DNA of 64,000 nucleotides from JACVRN01 sp036403815 (GTDB lineage Bacteria; Acidobacteriota; Blastocatellia; Pyrinomonadales; Pyrinomonadaceae): the NCBI GenBank assembly GCA_036403815.1, contig DASWQH010000008.1, positions 140,842 through 204,841 on the forward strand, written 5' to 3'. Of this stretch, positions 7,320-16,309 are shown piece after piece (the first letter of the stretch is position 1; every line of letters starts with the position of its first letter). Under the pieces are notes generated by a model. It made no database searches. It was not told the DNA's origin and was given only the letters and a program-made list of their open reading frames with translations. A program made the position numbers and the translations under genes.

Positions 7320-8141
7320 ATGAAACGCATCATCACTGCTCTCATAGCCCTTCCTCTAATCATCGCTTCCATTCTGGTTCCGTGGCTGTGGCCGCTCTTT
7401 GTCGCGCTCGCGCTGTTTGCGATGGTGGCGGGGCTGTATGAGTTCTGGTGGCTGGCGCGCAAGCGCGAGATGAAGCCGGACGTGGTCGTAGGCTTCGTCG
7501 CCGCCGCCGCGCTCTTCACAGCCTTCTATTTTAATAACCTGATCCTGATTATTCTCATCCTGATTTTGTTCACGATGGCCGCGCTCGCCGCAGCCATGTT
7601 GAAAGGTGCGCCTTTCGATAAGATGATCGCGTCGGTCGGAGCAACCGTGCTGGGAGTCCTTTACGTCGTGTTGCTGGGCGGTCATCTGGTTGCGCTGCGT
7701 ACCATAGATGACCTGTATGTTCAGCCGCACGCAGCCGATCTTCTCTCCTTCTTCTTTCTCATCATCATGGGTTCAGACACAGGCGCGTATTACACCGGGC
7801 GCACGCTGGGGCGTCACAAGTTAGCGCCGGGCATCAGCCCTGGAAAGACTTGGGAGGGAGCTGTGGGAGGCATGCTGGCGAGTCTTTTGATGGCGGCGCT
7901 GGCGCACTACTGGTTCTTTCCGGAGTTGAGCTTGAAGGCGGCGCTTCCTCTGGCAGCATTGATGAATGTGCTGGGCGTGTTGGGAGATTTAACCGAAAGC
8001 GCTCTGAAGCGCGGCGCGGGCGCGAAGGATGCCGCGCAGATTCTTCCGGGTCACGGCGGTTTGCTTGATCGTCTGGATAGCTTGCTCTTCAACGCGCCGG
8101 TCATCTACTATTTCGGCTTGTACTACTTCAGCCCGTATTAA
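7320..8141 (+). CDS. cdsA: Phosphatidate cytidylyltransferase (CDP-diglyceride synthase)
   Basis: This is a multi-pass inner membrane enzyme making CDP-diacylglycerol from CTP and phosphatidate. The family signature is present near the C-terminus as SALKRGAGAKDAAQILPGHG, followed by GLLDRLDSLLF. Earlier segments include GSDTGAYYTGRTLGRHKL and PGKTWEGAVGG. Seven or eight hydrophobic segments fill the N-terminal two thirds. At 273 residues it has normal length. It sits in the uppS-cdsA-dxr-rseP order found in many bacteria. Confidence 0.93.
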   Translation: MKRIITALIALPLIIASILVPWLWPLFVALALFAMVAGLYEFWWLARKREMKPDVVVGFVAAAALFTAFYFNNLILIILILILFTMAALAAAMLKGAPFDKMIASVGATVLGVLYVVLLGGHLVALRTIDDLYVQPHAADLLSFFFLIIMGSDTGAYYTGRTLGRHKLAPGISPGKTWEGAVGGMLASLLMAALAHYWFFPELSLKAALPLAALMNVLGVLGDLTESALKRGAGAKDAAQILPGHGGLLDRLDSLLFNAPVIYYFGLYYFSPY

Positions 8142-8170
8142 AAGTGGCCTGAGCACTGCGCGACCAAGCC

Positions 8171-8578
8171 GTGACGACGAAAAAGCTGCTCATCACTATT
8201 TTCAGCATCGTGGGAACGCTCTTTCTACTTGTAGCGCTCTTCGTCGGAGCAATCCTTGGTCTGGCCTACTATGCTATAGGCCACAGCGAAGCGGCTGAGA
8301 CTGCCAGGAATTTTCTGAAGCAGAATGAGAAATTGAAGCAGGACATAGGTGAGGTGCGGGATTTCGGAAGCTTCATCACGGGCAGCCTCAACACGCAGAA
8401 CGCTGACGGCAACGCGACGCTCTATTTGAAAGTTATAGGTGCCAGACGCAACGTGAACGCCACTGTCAGCCTGATTTCCAGCCAGGGGCGCGCATGGCGC
8501 GTTACGGATGCCGCTTATGTGAACGAAGCAGGGCAGACCGTTTATCTGCTGGATAAGTACGAAGAGACGCCGCCATAA
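8171..8578 (+). CDS. Small membrane-anchored protein, Coa1/Tim21-like
   Basis: The 135-residue protein has one N-terminal membrane segment (residues about 8-35, rich in Leu, Ile and Gly) followed by a soluble domain: AETARNFLKQNEKLKQDIGEVRDFG, then strands GNATLYLKVIGARRNVNATVSLISSQGRAWRVTDAAYV. This resembles the Coa1 family (cytochrome oxidase assembly factor-like) seen in many bacteria, where the role is unproven. The start is GTG at 8171. It lies between cdsA and dxr with 29 and 10 bases spacing, so it is likely part of the operon. Confidence 0.6.
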   Translation: MTTKKLLITIFSIVGTLFLLVALFVGAILGLAYYAIGHSEAAETARNFLKQNEKLKQDIGEVRDFGSFITGSLNTQNADGNATLYLKVIGARRNVNATVSLISSQGRAWRVTDAAYVNEAGQTVYLLDKYEETPP

Positions 8579-8588
8579 TTGACTTTGT

Positions 8589-9788
8589 ATGAAGACTAAA
8601 GGCATCAGCATTCTGGGTTCGACCGGCTCAATCGGCTGCAACACGCTGCGCGTGGTGGAGTCTTTGAGCGAAGAGTTCCGTGTGGTTGCGCTCGGCGCAG
8701 GCCGCAACGTAGAGAAACTGGCCGAACAGGTGGCGCGCCATCTTCCGGAACTCGTCTCGGTCGAAACCGAAGAGAGCGCAAGGGAGTTGCGCTCGGCGCT
8801 TTTCCAGAAAGACGTTGACCTGCCGCGCATCGTCGTCGGAGGCGAGGGGCTGGTTGAGGTCGCCACGCATGAAGAGGCCGATTGCGTTGTCTCCGCTACG
8901 GTCGGCGCGGTCGGTTTCGTGCCGACGCTGCGCGCTCTTGAAGCGGGTAAGCGCGTCGCGCTTGCCAACAAAGAGACGCTGGTGATGGCGGGCGAGTTGA
9001 TGACCAGAGCCGCCGCACAGTCGGGCGCGGAACTCCTGCCGGTTGATTCCGAGCACAACGCGCTTCATCAATGCCTGCGTGGAGAGAAGCGCAGCGAGGT
9101 GCGTCGTCTGATTCTGACTGCGTCGGGCGGCCCCTTCCGCACGCGGAAACGTGAAGAAATGGAAGCGGCCACGGTGGATGAAGCGATGCGGCATCCGACG
9201 TGGAATATGGGCGCGAAGATTACCATTGATTCGGCAACCCTTATGAACAAGGGGCTGGAAGTCATAGAAGCGCGCTGGCTCTTCGGCTTTGAGGCAGACG
9301 AAATCAGCATAGTGGTTCATCCCGAATCGGTCGTCCATTCGATGATTGAATTGATTGACGGCTCGATCATAGCGCAGATGGGCGTGACCGATATGCGCCA
9401 CGCGATTCAATACGCTCTGACTTATCCCGAACGACGACCGTGCGAGCTGCCGCCGCTGGATTTGACTAAGCTCTCGGCGCTGCATTTTGAAGAGCCGGAT
9501 GTGATGCGCTTCCCCGCAATCGCGCTCGCGTACAGGGCGCTGCGCACGGGCGGCACGCTTCCTGCGGCGATGAACGCGGCCAACGAGGTCGCGGTCGAAG
9601 CCTTCATTAACGAGCGCATCTCTCTCAACGACATTCCGCGCGTCATAGAAGAGGTGATGAACGAGCATGAAACGGAAGCTGTCAGGGATTTGGACGTAGT
9701 GCTCAAGACGGATAGCGAAGCTCGCCTTCAGGCATCGGCGGCAATCGAGCGCCTTGCGCTTGGCGCAGACGCCCTCGCCAGAAAATAG
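8589..9788 (+). CDS. dxr: 1-deoxy-D-xylulose 5-phosphate reductoisomerase
   Basis: This is the second enzyme of the MEP isoprenoid pathway, converting DXP to MEP with NADPH. The nucleotide-binding loop is GSTGSIGCNTLRVVE. Metal and substrate segments are LLPVDSEHNALHQCL, LTASGGPFR, HPTWNMGAKITIDSATLMNKGLE and VHPESVVHSMIE. The 399 residues match the family length. It is preceded by a Coa1-like gene and followed by hairpin H5 and rseP. Confidence 0.96.
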   Translation: MKTKGISILGSTGSIGCNTLRVVESLSEEFRVVALGAGRNVEKLAEQVARHLPELVSVETEESARELRSALFQKDVDLPRIVVGGEGLVEVATHEEADCVVSATVGAVGFVPTLRALEAGKRVALANKETLVMAGELMTRAAAQSGAELLPVDSEHNALHQCLRGEKRSEVRRLILTASGGPFRTRKREEMEAATVDEAMRHPTWNMGAKITIDSATLMNKGLEVIEARWLFGFEADEISIVVHPESVVHSMIELIDGSIIAQMGVTDMRHAIQYALTYPERRPCELPPLDLTKLSALHFEEPDVMRFPAIALAYRALRTGGTLPAAMNAANEVAVEAFINERISLNDIPRVIEEVMNEHETEAVRDLDVVLKTDSEARLQASAAIERLALGADALARK

Positions 9789-9856
9789 AGGCTAGAGTTT
9801 AGAGGTCGGAGGTTAGTAAAAACTTTCTGTTACTAACCTCTGACCTCTAACCTCTT
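9786..9856. repeat. Heptad-repeat hairpin H5 (after dxr)
   Basis: The arms are GAGGCTA/GAGGTTA heptamers and ACTAACCTCTGACC-type complements, around a loop AAAAACTTTCTG. It is the same heptamer class as H2, H14 and H15. Confidence 0.85.
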
Positions 9857-9983
9857 CCTTTGCCTTTTTACCTGTTGCCGCTTAAACTCTCTCTTTATGT
9901 GCAACCCGGTCTTAGGCGTCGGATTCTAATCCGGGATTGTGGAGTTTTGGCGTGAGTTCACGGACGGATAGAGAGTTTCTGGT

Positions 9984-11408
9984 ATGACTTATATTATAGG
10001 TGCTCTGGCTTTTATCTTCATTCTCGGCGCGGCGGTCGTGATACACGAGTTTGGACATTTTGCCGTCGCAAAGCTGCTGAAGATTCGGGTCGAGACGTTT
10101 TCTGTCGGGTTCGGCCCCAGACTTTTCGGGCGCAAGTGGGGTACTACGGATTACAGAGTGTCGGCCATACCCTTAGGCGGTTACGTCAAGCTGGGCGGCG
10201 ACGAATCCAATGCCCCGCTTGAAGGCGAGGGTGCATCTGATATTCCACCCGAAGAGCAATTCAACCTGCGCCCTAAGTGGCAACGCATCGCAGTTGCCAT
10301 CGCAGGGCCGGTGATGAACGTCCTGACGGCGCTCGCTATTCCGCTCGGCGCGGCCATGATTTACGGCATCCCTGTGACGCCGACTTCTCCTGTGGTCGCA
10401 CGCATCGCTACTGGAAGTGCGGCGGAAGCCGCAGGGCTACAACCCGGCGACCGCATAGTCTCTTTCAACGGCGTGGACAATCCTACATGGGATCGCATAC
10501 GCGGCGACGCTCTAGTAGTGCCTGACCAGCCGCAGCCTCTTCCACTGACCATCGAGCGCGGTGGCGAGCGCAAGCAGTTGAGCATCGTTCCGAAGGTTCG
10601 CAAAGAGGGAACGGAGACGGTTGGCGATCTGGGCTTCCTGCCGGATTACGGTGTGGTGCCGGTCGTGATCACTGCGATCTCTCCGGGGGCTGCCGCAGAC
10701 CGCGCGCAATTGAAGCCGGGCGACCGCCTTATAGCCATAGACGGCGAACAGATTCGCAACAGCGAACAGGCCACGCAGTATATACGCGAGTTCAAGGGCG
10801 ACCAGTTGCGCCTGAGCATTGTGCGCGACGGGAAGCAGATGGAGATTGCTTCGGGTGTTGACCGCGAGCGTGATGATAAAGGAAATGAGAGAGCGCGGCT
10901 CGGTGTGGGACTGGCGGACGATCCGCCGCGCCAGCCCGTAGGCCCCATCGCGGCGACACGCTACGCCGTCAATTACAATCTGGAAATCCTGCGCCTGACG
11001 GGCAGAGCACTCTCGCAACTCTTCTCAGGCCAGCGCTCTGCGCGCAACACCATCTCCGGACCGATTGGAATCGCCCGTGCCGCTTCGACTTCGGCTAACG
11101 AGCTTGGCTGGGGTGGCGTCTTCCTTATGCTCGGATTCCTTTCCCTGAGCCTTGGCGTCTTTAACCTGCTGCCTATCCCTGTGCTGGACGGCGGCGCTAT
11201 TTTCATACTACTTCTGGAATCTATGCTCGGCTGGGTCGGCATAAAGCTTTCACTGGCCTTGCGCGAGCGCATTCAGCAGGTGGGCTTCGTGATGCTGCTT
11301 CTACTGATGGTCTTCGTCATCTCGAACGATATTCTGAAAGAGGTCTCGATTCGGAGTAGCGGCTCAAGCGATAAGCCCGCGCAGACCGCGCCCGCGCCGC
11401 AGAAGTAG
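9984..11408 (+). CDS. rseP: RseP-type site-2 protease (M50) with two PDZ domains
   Basis: This is an intramembrane zinc protease that cleaves anti-sigma factors and signal peptide remnants. The HEFGH motif (His21, Glu22, His25) lies in the first membrane helix, VGFGPRLF and AIPLGGYVKLGGDE follow, and the second metal site is NLLPIPVLDGG near residue 395. Two PDZ domains (about 130-210 and 220-310) are recognised by AAEAAGLQPGDRIVSFNG and AADRAQLKPGDRLIAIDG. The 474 residues fit the family. A strong terminator follows. Confidence 0.94.
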   Translation: MTYIIGALAFIFILGAAVVIHEFGHFAVAKLLKIRVETFSVGFGPRLFGRKWGTTDYRVSAIPLGGYVKLGGDESNAPLEGEGASDIPPEEQFNLRPKWQRIAVAIAGPVMNVLTALAIPLGAAMIYGIPVTPTSPVVARIATGSAAEAAGLQPGDRIVSFNGVDNPTWDRIRGDALVVPDQPQPLPLTIERGGERKQLSIVPKVRKEGTETVGDLGFLPDYGVVPVVITAISPGAAADRAQLKPGDRLIAIDGEQIRNSEQATQYIREFKGDQLRLSIVRDGKQMEIASGVDRERDDKGNERARLGVGLADDPPRQPVGPIAATRYAVNYNLEILRLTGRALSQLFSGQRSARNTISGPIGIARAASTSANELGWGGVFLMLGFLSLSLGVFNLLPIPVLDGGAIFILLLESMLGWVGIKLSLALRERIQQVGFVMLLLLMVFVISNDILKEVSIRSSGSSDKPAQTAPAPQK

Positions 11409-11446
11409 AACCAGCTTGCGCGGGGCGCGACGGTAATGAGAAAATC

Positions 11447-11489
11447 ATCAGAGGCCAATCGAACCAGGGATTCGGCCTCTGATTTTTTT
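11447..11489 (+). terminator. Rho-independent terminator after rseP
   Basis: Stem arms ATCAGAGGCC and GGCCTCTGAT are fully complementary and followed by a T-run. It closes the rseP transcript before ispG. Confidence 0.85.
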
Positions 11490-11494
11490 GAGCG

Positions 11495-11500
11495 TATAAT
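11495..11500 (+). promoter_or_regulatory. Perfect -10 box for ispG
   Basis: TATAAT lies just after the rseP terminator, 62 bases before the ispG ATG. No convincing -35 hexamer is seen at 16-18 bases upstream, where the terminator stem lies. Confidence 0.45.
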
Positions 11501-11562
11501 GAAGTCCGAGCCGCGCGTGTGAGCGGCCAAAGGGGACAGCCAGAGAAGAGAAGCTTAAGCTT

Positions 11563-12678
11563 ATGCGAAAGTCAAAAGCGGTAAAGGTCAAAGATATTTC
11601 GATTGGTGGAGGCGCGCCGGTCGTCGTTCAGTCCATGACGAAGACGGATACGGCGGACGTAGACGGCACGGTTGCGCAGATTGAAGAGATGATGCGCGCG
11701 GGTTGCGAGATTGTGCGTCTGGCCGTGCCGGATAACGATGCCGCCATCGCGCTTAAGGAAATCAGAAAACGTGTCCCTTCGGTTCCGCTCGTCGCAGACA
11801 TACACTTTCATTACAAGCTGGCGTTGATGGCTCTGGAAGCGGGCATTGATAAGCTGCGCCTGAACCCGGGCAACATCGGCGCGATTGAGCGCGTGCGCGA
11901 AGTCGTGCGCGCAGCGCAGGCGCAGCAGGTTCCTATTCGCATAGGCGTCAACGGCGGCTCGCTCGAAAAAGACCTGCTGAAAAAGTACGGCACCGCCACG
12001 CCCGAAGCGATGGTCGAATCGGCCATGCGCCACATACACATTCTGGAAGACTTAGGCTTTACAGACACCATCATCTCTCTAAAGGCTTCGGACGTTCACC
12101 GCACCGTCGCAGCCTATCGCCTGCTTAGAGAAAAAGTTGATTACCCGTTTCACCTGGGCGTGACGGAAGCGGGCACGGCCTTCTCCGGCACCATTAAGTC
12201 TGCAATCGGCCTGGGCATTCTGCTGCATGAAGGCATAGGCGATACGATTCGCGTCTCCTTAGCCGCAGAGCCGCATGAAGAGGTGCGCGTGGCGTGGGAG
12301 ATTCTGAAATCGCTGGAGCTTAGAAAGCGAGGCGTCACGGTCGTCGCCTGTCCTACGTGCGGGCGGCTGGATGTTGACGACTTCGTAGGTATCGTCACGG
12401 AGATTGAACGCCGCCTCGCTCACATAGAAGAACCGCTGCATCTTTCCATCATGGGCTGCGCCGTCAACGGCCCCGGCGAAGCGCACGATTCCCAACTCGG
12501 CATCACCTTCGGTCGCAACGTCGGCATGATTTACAAGAACGGCGTGCCGATGCGCAAAGTCGCAGGCGCGGACATCGTCGAAGCCTTCGTGCGCGAGACC
12601 GAGAAACTGGTCGCCGAGGTCACTGATGCGAAAGAAGAGAAAGCAGAGGATAATCCTGAGCTAGTCTCTATCACATAA
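11563..12678 (+). CDS. ispG: (E)-4-hydroxy-3-methylbut-2-enyl-diphosphate synthase
   Basis: This iron-sulfur enzyme of the MEP pathway makes HMBPP from MEcPP. The N-terminal TIM-barrel half has SMTKTDTADVDGTVAQI, LVADIHFHYKLAL and DKLRLNPGNIG. The C-terminal half carries the 4Fe-4S ligands CPTCGR and MGCAVNGPGEA. The 371 residues match the short bacterial form. It is probably transcribed separately from rseP, since a terminator and a TATAAT box lie between them. Together with dxr and uppS it makes a local isoprenoid block. Confidence 0.95.
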   Translation: MRKSKAVKVKDISIGGGAPVVVQSMTKTDTADVDGTVAQIEEMMRAGCEIVRLAVPDNDAAIALKEIRKRVPSVPLVADIHFHYKLALMALEAGIDKLRLNPGNIGAIERVREVVRAAQAQQVPIRIGVNGGSLEKDLLKKYGTATPEAMVESAMRHIHILEDLGFTDTIISLKASDVHRTVAAYRLLREKVDYPFHLGVTEAGTAFSGTIKSAIGLGILLHEGIGDTIRVSLAAEPHEEVRVAWEILKSLELRKRGVTVVACPTCGRLDVDDFVGIVTEIERRLAHIEEPLHLSIMGCAVNGPGEAHDSQLGITFGRNVGMIYKNGVPMRKVAGADIVEAFVRETEKLVAEVTDAKEEKAEDNPELVSIT

Positions 12679-12705
12679 TCTCGAATGGCTGATGAGACAG
12701 GTTCG

Positions 12706-13584
12706 TTATTCTGCTGATAATCTCTTTTTCTTATTCGGCTCAGGTGGCTCTTCTCTTAACCGATATAACCAGAGCGTCAGACCTATTTGAAGCCCCAGCA
12801 ATGCACCGAACAATGCGCCCATGATTGCTCCTCCCAGCGTCACGGAACTTTGAGTCCGCTCTTTCGGGAAGTATCGTCCCTCTATATCTAAAACCTGCAA
12901 TAAGATAATACCGAGCACAACCAGCAAGCCGGTAATTGGAATTGCCCTGACCAGTGCACGAAGCGGGTTCTGCCACCGTCCACCATAATTATAAAAGAGG
13001 GCACCCAATGTTATACAAAATGCTCCTAAGGCCGCCGCGATTGCTAATGCTGCGACATCAACGAACTGTGTAGGTCTCATCCCGAAAAGAAATCCACAAA
13101 GCGCGCCGATTGACACTCCGCCAATCACTCCTCCGAGCAACCCGCCGGTCAATTCATTGAAAAAAAGCTCGGACTCTTTCTTCTCTTTAGCAAGGTGGCG
13201 AAACCAGAGAATAAAGAACTGGCTGCTTGCGCCTAAAACCATGCCCGAAAACAGGGAGTACAAAATTATGAAGGGAATAATGCTCATGCCGGCAGTTCGA
13301 GCCTCAGCGTAATACACCAACCCGATGATCAAGCCTGCAAGTCCCCCGCCAATGAGACCTCCATAAAGTCCATTATCGAAGGATGCAGTCAGGCGAAATG
13401 GTCTGGCCTTCTGCTTCTTCCTTTCTTTATTAAGACCGATCAGGGTCTGGACTACGGGAAGCAGAAGCACGAAGTCTTTCCAGGTCATGGACTCACCTGG
13501 GGATTTAACGACCCATGACCAGACATAAGAGCCTCCCGCAATGATGAGAGCAGAAGTCAGCAGCACGCTCTTTTGATTGCTCAT
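12706..13584 (-). CDS. Unknown Gly-rich multi-pass membrane protein
   Basis: The protein has eight or so hydrophobic segments rich in Gly, such as NGLYGGLIGGGLAGLIIGLVY, LTGGLLGGVIGGVSIGALCG and GGAIMGALFGALLGLQIGL. These look like three degenerate copies of a Gly-zipper helix pair. I recognise no family. The start is decided by GGGGGAG lying six bases before the ATG at 13584; an ATG at 13599 lies upstream of that site and would overlap it. It converges on ispG. A six-base inverted repeat lies just upstream. Confidence 0.6.
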   Translation of the reverse strand: MSNQKSVLLTSALIIAGGSYVWSWVVKSPGESMTWKDFVLLLPVVQTLIGLNKERKKQKARPFRLTASFDNGLYGGLIGGGLAGLIIGLVYYAEARTAGMSIIPFIILYSLFSGMVLGASSQFFILWFRHLAKEKKESELFFNELTGGLLGGVIGGVSIGALCGFLFGMRPTQFVDVAALAIAAALGAFCITLGALFYNYGGRWQNPLRALVRAIPITGLLVVLGIILLQVLDIEGRYFPKERTQSSVTLGGAIMGALFGALLGLQIGLTLWLYRLREEPPEPNKKKRLSAE

Positions 13585-13596
13585 TTCAATCTCCCC

Positions 13597-13615
13597 CATA
13601 ACGGCTACGGTTATG
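13597..13615. promoter_or_regulatory. Inverted repeat near the start of the Gly-rich membrane protein
   Basis: CATAAC and GTTATG arms are separated by seven bases and lie just upstream of the ribosome site. It could be an operator; the arms are short, so chance is possible. Confidence 0.25.
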
Positions 13616-13672
13616 AATGGTCTTCAGCGTCTAACTATTTTCTAAGAGTGATAACAATTCATGTTTCAGAAC

Positions 13673-14134
13673 TCATGGCGAGAGGAGCGTGAACGGATAG
13701 ACTGGAATATTTCTCAGAATCCAGAAGGCAAGCACAATCCAGAAGAGGGCTTTGATAAAGACGGGTTTTATAAATGGCTTCGGCAGCCCGCGTCCGCGAG
13801 CCGCGACGAGCGCGTAGGAGATGAAGGTGTAGCCCAGGAAGGGAAGCGAGAGCACCATCAGCGCATTGTAGTTTAAGGCCGTAATGAGATGCCCGTGGGT
13901 CAGTTGATGCAGACCGCGCAGCGTTCCGCAGCCGGGGCAGTTCAGTCCGGTCAGCGTGTGAAACGGGCATGAAGGATAATAACTCGTGCCCGGTGTGGCC
14001 GGATTGAAGAAGCGCAGGTAAGCGAGGGCGGCTGTCGTGGTCGCAATGACCGCGAGCGCAAAGAGGCGCGTACGCAATGTCGCGGCAACGCTCGTCCCGC
14101 GCTCTTCAAAATATGTTGTGTCCATCACCTGCAT
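13673..14134 (-). CDS. DUF2752 membrane protein
   Basis: The 153-residue protein has the DUF2752 signature: CPFHTLTGLNCPGCGTLRGLH, in which the two Cys-containing motifs precede a helix, then GHLITALNYNALMVLSLPFL. Three or four membrane segments are visible. The function of the family is not known; many members have this CP-x-CG motif and sit near envelope genes. The start is ATG 14134 or the ATG at 14125. Confidence 0.85.
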   Translation of the reverse strand: MQVMDTTYFEERGTSVAATLRTRLFALAVIATTTAALAYLRFFNPATPGTSYYPSCPFHTLTGLNCPGCGTLRGLHQLTHGHLITALNYNALMVLSLPFLGYTFISYALVAARGRGLPKPFIKPVFIKALFWIVLAFWILRNIPVYPFTLLSP

Positions 14135-14219
14135 TAAACGTATTCCCTTACTTCATACCGGCGACGACAATAATGACATTTAAGATAATTACAATCAACC
14201 CGTGTTCCAGCAGAGAGGC

Positions 14220-15116
14220 TTATCCGTCTGCGCCGGACGGGGGCGTGGTTTGTTGCTGGCTTTCGCCGTCCAGATACTTAATCAGTATGACCTCGTTATG
14301 GCGCTCGTTGTAGATCATCTCGTCAACCATATCGCGGGCGATGAGGATGCCGAAGCCGCCGGGTCTTATGCCCTGATCTTCACGCGCCCGCTCGTGCAGC
14401 ATAGGGTCGCCTTCCGGGTTGAGAAAAGCTGCGATTGGCCCGGAGGGCTGGTAGAGCGATTCGATGCTGAAGCCTTCGCCGGGGTCTTTGATGCGGTAGA
14501 GAATCATGCGGGGCGAGCGCAGGTATCCGACCTCCACGAACTGCGTCGGATCGTTTTTGCCGCCGTACTCTATGGCGTTTCTGAGAATCTCGCGGAAGGC
14601 GTAGGTGACGCTCTCGCGTGTAATGCGCGGCAGGTCGGTTTTGAGTTGCGACATCAAGTGCTCAAGCGGCTCAATCGCCGCAGGGTCGCACGGAACCCTC
14701 AGCTCTATCCATTCCGGACGCGCCGACAGCACCTCTATTTTGATGTCCTTAGGCTCAAGCTGAAAAACATTCTCGACAGCAGAGAGAAGCTGGTTAACGT
14801 CAAAGGGCTTGGCTAAAAAATCGGATGCATGGTCGCGCATGGCGCTGATGGCCGTCTCCGGTGTGGAGAGCGCCGTCATGATGATGACGCGCAGGTCTTT
14901 GTTGTATATGCGTAGCCTGGATAGCATCTCAAGGCCGTCCATCTTCGGCATCATGACATCCAGAAGAGCAAGGTCAACCCGGTGCTTTTCGATCATGTCC
15001 AATCCCTCAAACGCATTCCGTGCGTTGAGGACTTCGTAGCCCTCCTGCTTAAGCGCGAAGCTAATCAGATCATGCAGCTCCGGATCGTCGTCCACCACCA
15101 GAATCGTCTTTGCCAT
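14220..15116 (-). CDS. Response regulator fused to an anti-sigma-type ATPase domain
   Basis: Residues 1-120 are a receiver domain with acidic pair VVDDDPE, phospho-acceptor in LALLDVMMPKMDG, TALS and KPFD. Residues about 165-285 form a HATPase_c_2 (RsbW/SpoIIAB-like) domain: FREILRNAIEYGG (N box), IKDPGEGFSIESL (G1-like) and GIRPGGFGILIARDMVDEM (G2). Such fusions are candidates for phosphorylation-controlled partner switching that governs a sigma factor. The partner kinase and anti-sigma antagonist are not in the window. The ribosome site GGGAGA precedes the ATG. Confidence 0.85.
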   Translation of the reverse strand: MAKTILVVDDDPELHDLISFALKQEGYEVLNARNAFEGLDMIEKHRVDLALLDVMMPKMDGLEMLSRLRIYNKDLRVIIMTALSTPETAISAMRDHASDFLAKPFDVNQLLSAVENVFQLEPKDIKIEVLSARPEWIELRVPCDPAAIEPLEHLMSQLKTDLPRITRESVTYAFREILRNAIEYGGKNDPTQFVEVGYLRSPRMILYRIKDPGEGFSIESLYQPSGPIAAFLNPEGDPMLHERAREDQGIRPGGFGILIARDMVDEMIYNERHNEVILIKYLDGESQQQTTPPSGADG

Positions 15117-15173
15117 AATAGTCGGGTCTCCCTTAAATCAGCTTGAGCGTTGCGCCGGAATATAACAGAGAAT

Positions 15174-15256
15174 GGGTGACGGATGTCAGGTGATGGGTGC
15201 CGGTGAAAGAGAATCAAGCATTCTTTCTTTTACCGGCACCTGTCACCTGTCACCCG
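15174..15256. repeat. Heptad-repeat hairpin H6 (end of holB)
   Basis: The arms are GGTGACG/GGTGTCA-type heptamers and their complement. The loop reads GAAAGAGAATCAAGCATTC. The holB stop codon lies inside the right arm. Confidence 0.85.
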
Positions 15257-16299
15257 CTTTGCTTTTCTTCTGCCATTGAGAGAAAGAGCGCGTCGGTTGC
15301 CACTTTGCGGTTGACGTTGACCGAGAGCTGGCCGCGCAAGGTTTCAATCTCTGTGATCCAGCGCGCGGCGCGTGGGGACGAAACGCGTTCGCTGATCTTT
15401 TTTAGCTGTGCGTCTATCTCCTGATTGACGATCTGTTCAGGCGGAGCGCCCAAGCGCATCGCCCACACGTCATGAACCAGCACTTCCAGTACGTCAAGTC
15501 GCGGCTCGTACTCGTCCCTGCGCTTTGCATCGTTCATCTCTTCCGCGATGCGAAGCAGGCGCGCACGATCTCCGGTCAGCGCGAGCGTTGAAAGAACCTC
15601 CAGCATCACATCGCGCCGCTCGCGAAAGGATGCAAGGTCTGTGGAGAGCGCACGCCCTATGCTTCCGCGCGCGATGTGCGCCAGAAGATTCGCTTCGCGC
15701 TTGGGCATCTTTCGCACACCCGCCAGATGCTTCTCCATCTCTTCTACACTGAGCGGAGCGAAGCGAATTATTTGACAGCGCGAGCGAATCGTCGGCAGCA
15801 GCGCCGCCGGGCGCGCGGTCAAAAGCACAAGATGCGACGTTTCAGGAGGCTCTTCCAGAGTCTTAAGGAGCGCGTTTGAGGACGACTCGTTCAACCTGTC
15901 CGCTTCTTCGATGATGAAAAAACGCTCGCGCCCTTCGTAAGGACGAAAGTTGGCCTCGCGCTCTATCTCGCGCATCTGCGCGACAATCAGGAATCTCCCT
16001 GCGGGACGCACCATTCCAACGTCCGGGTGATCGCTCCAGATAATACGCTTGTTCGCGTCCGCATCATCCGCAGCCGGAAACTGAAAACGCTCTATGCGCA
16101 CGCACGACGCGCAGTGGTCGCAAGCCTCAAAGCCTTTCGGCTCACGGCAATTCATGGCCTTTGCCAGCTCAAGCGCAAAGCGACGCTTGCCGACGCCATC
16201 CTCGCCCACGAAAAGCAGCCCTCCCGGCACACGTCCCTTCTCAAGCATGCGCCGCAAGACCTCTTTAATCCGCTCGTTACCGGCTAACTTACTAAACAT
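15250..16299 (-). CDS. holB: DNA polymerase III delta' subunit
   Basis: This is a clamp-loader AAA+ protein. The P-loop is VGEDGVGKRRF, followed by a Cys cluster CREPKGFEACDHCASC typical of the zinc module in clamp-loader subunits, the Walker B-like FFIIEEADRLNESSSNALLKTL, and sensor region EEPPETSHLVLLTARPAALLPT with RSRCQIIRF. The 349 residues match HolB. It follows tmk (minus-strand order tmk, holB), a classical pairing. The last residues (KQSG) are coded in hairpin H6, and the start ATG is eight bases from hairpin H7 with no Shine-Dalgarno sequence. Confidence 0.92.
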   Translation of the reverse strand: MFSKLAGNERIKEVLRRMLEKGRVPGGLLFVGEDGVGKRRFALELAKAMNCREPKGFEACDHCASCVRIERFQFPAADDADANKRIIWSDHPDVGMVRPAGRFLIVAQMREIEREANFRPYEGRERFFIIEEADRLNESSSNALLKTLEEPPETSHLVLLTARPAALLPTIRSRCQIIRFAPLSVEEMEKHLAGVRKMPKREANLLAHIARGSIGRALSTDLASFRERRDVMLEVLSTLALTGDRARLLRIAEEMNDAKRRDEYEPRLDVLEVLVHDVWAMRLGAPPEQIVNQEIDAQLKKISERVSSPRAARWITEIETLRGQLSVNVNRKVATDALFLSMAEEKQSG

Positions 16300-16309
16300 A
16301 AGCCAAAGA

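Noticed and set aside
8628..9668. Long open frame (346 codons) on the minus strand opposite dxr
   Set aside because: It is a complement of a well-supported gene. Its translation is rich in Arg and His with no domain, as is usual for antisense frames in GC-rich genes.
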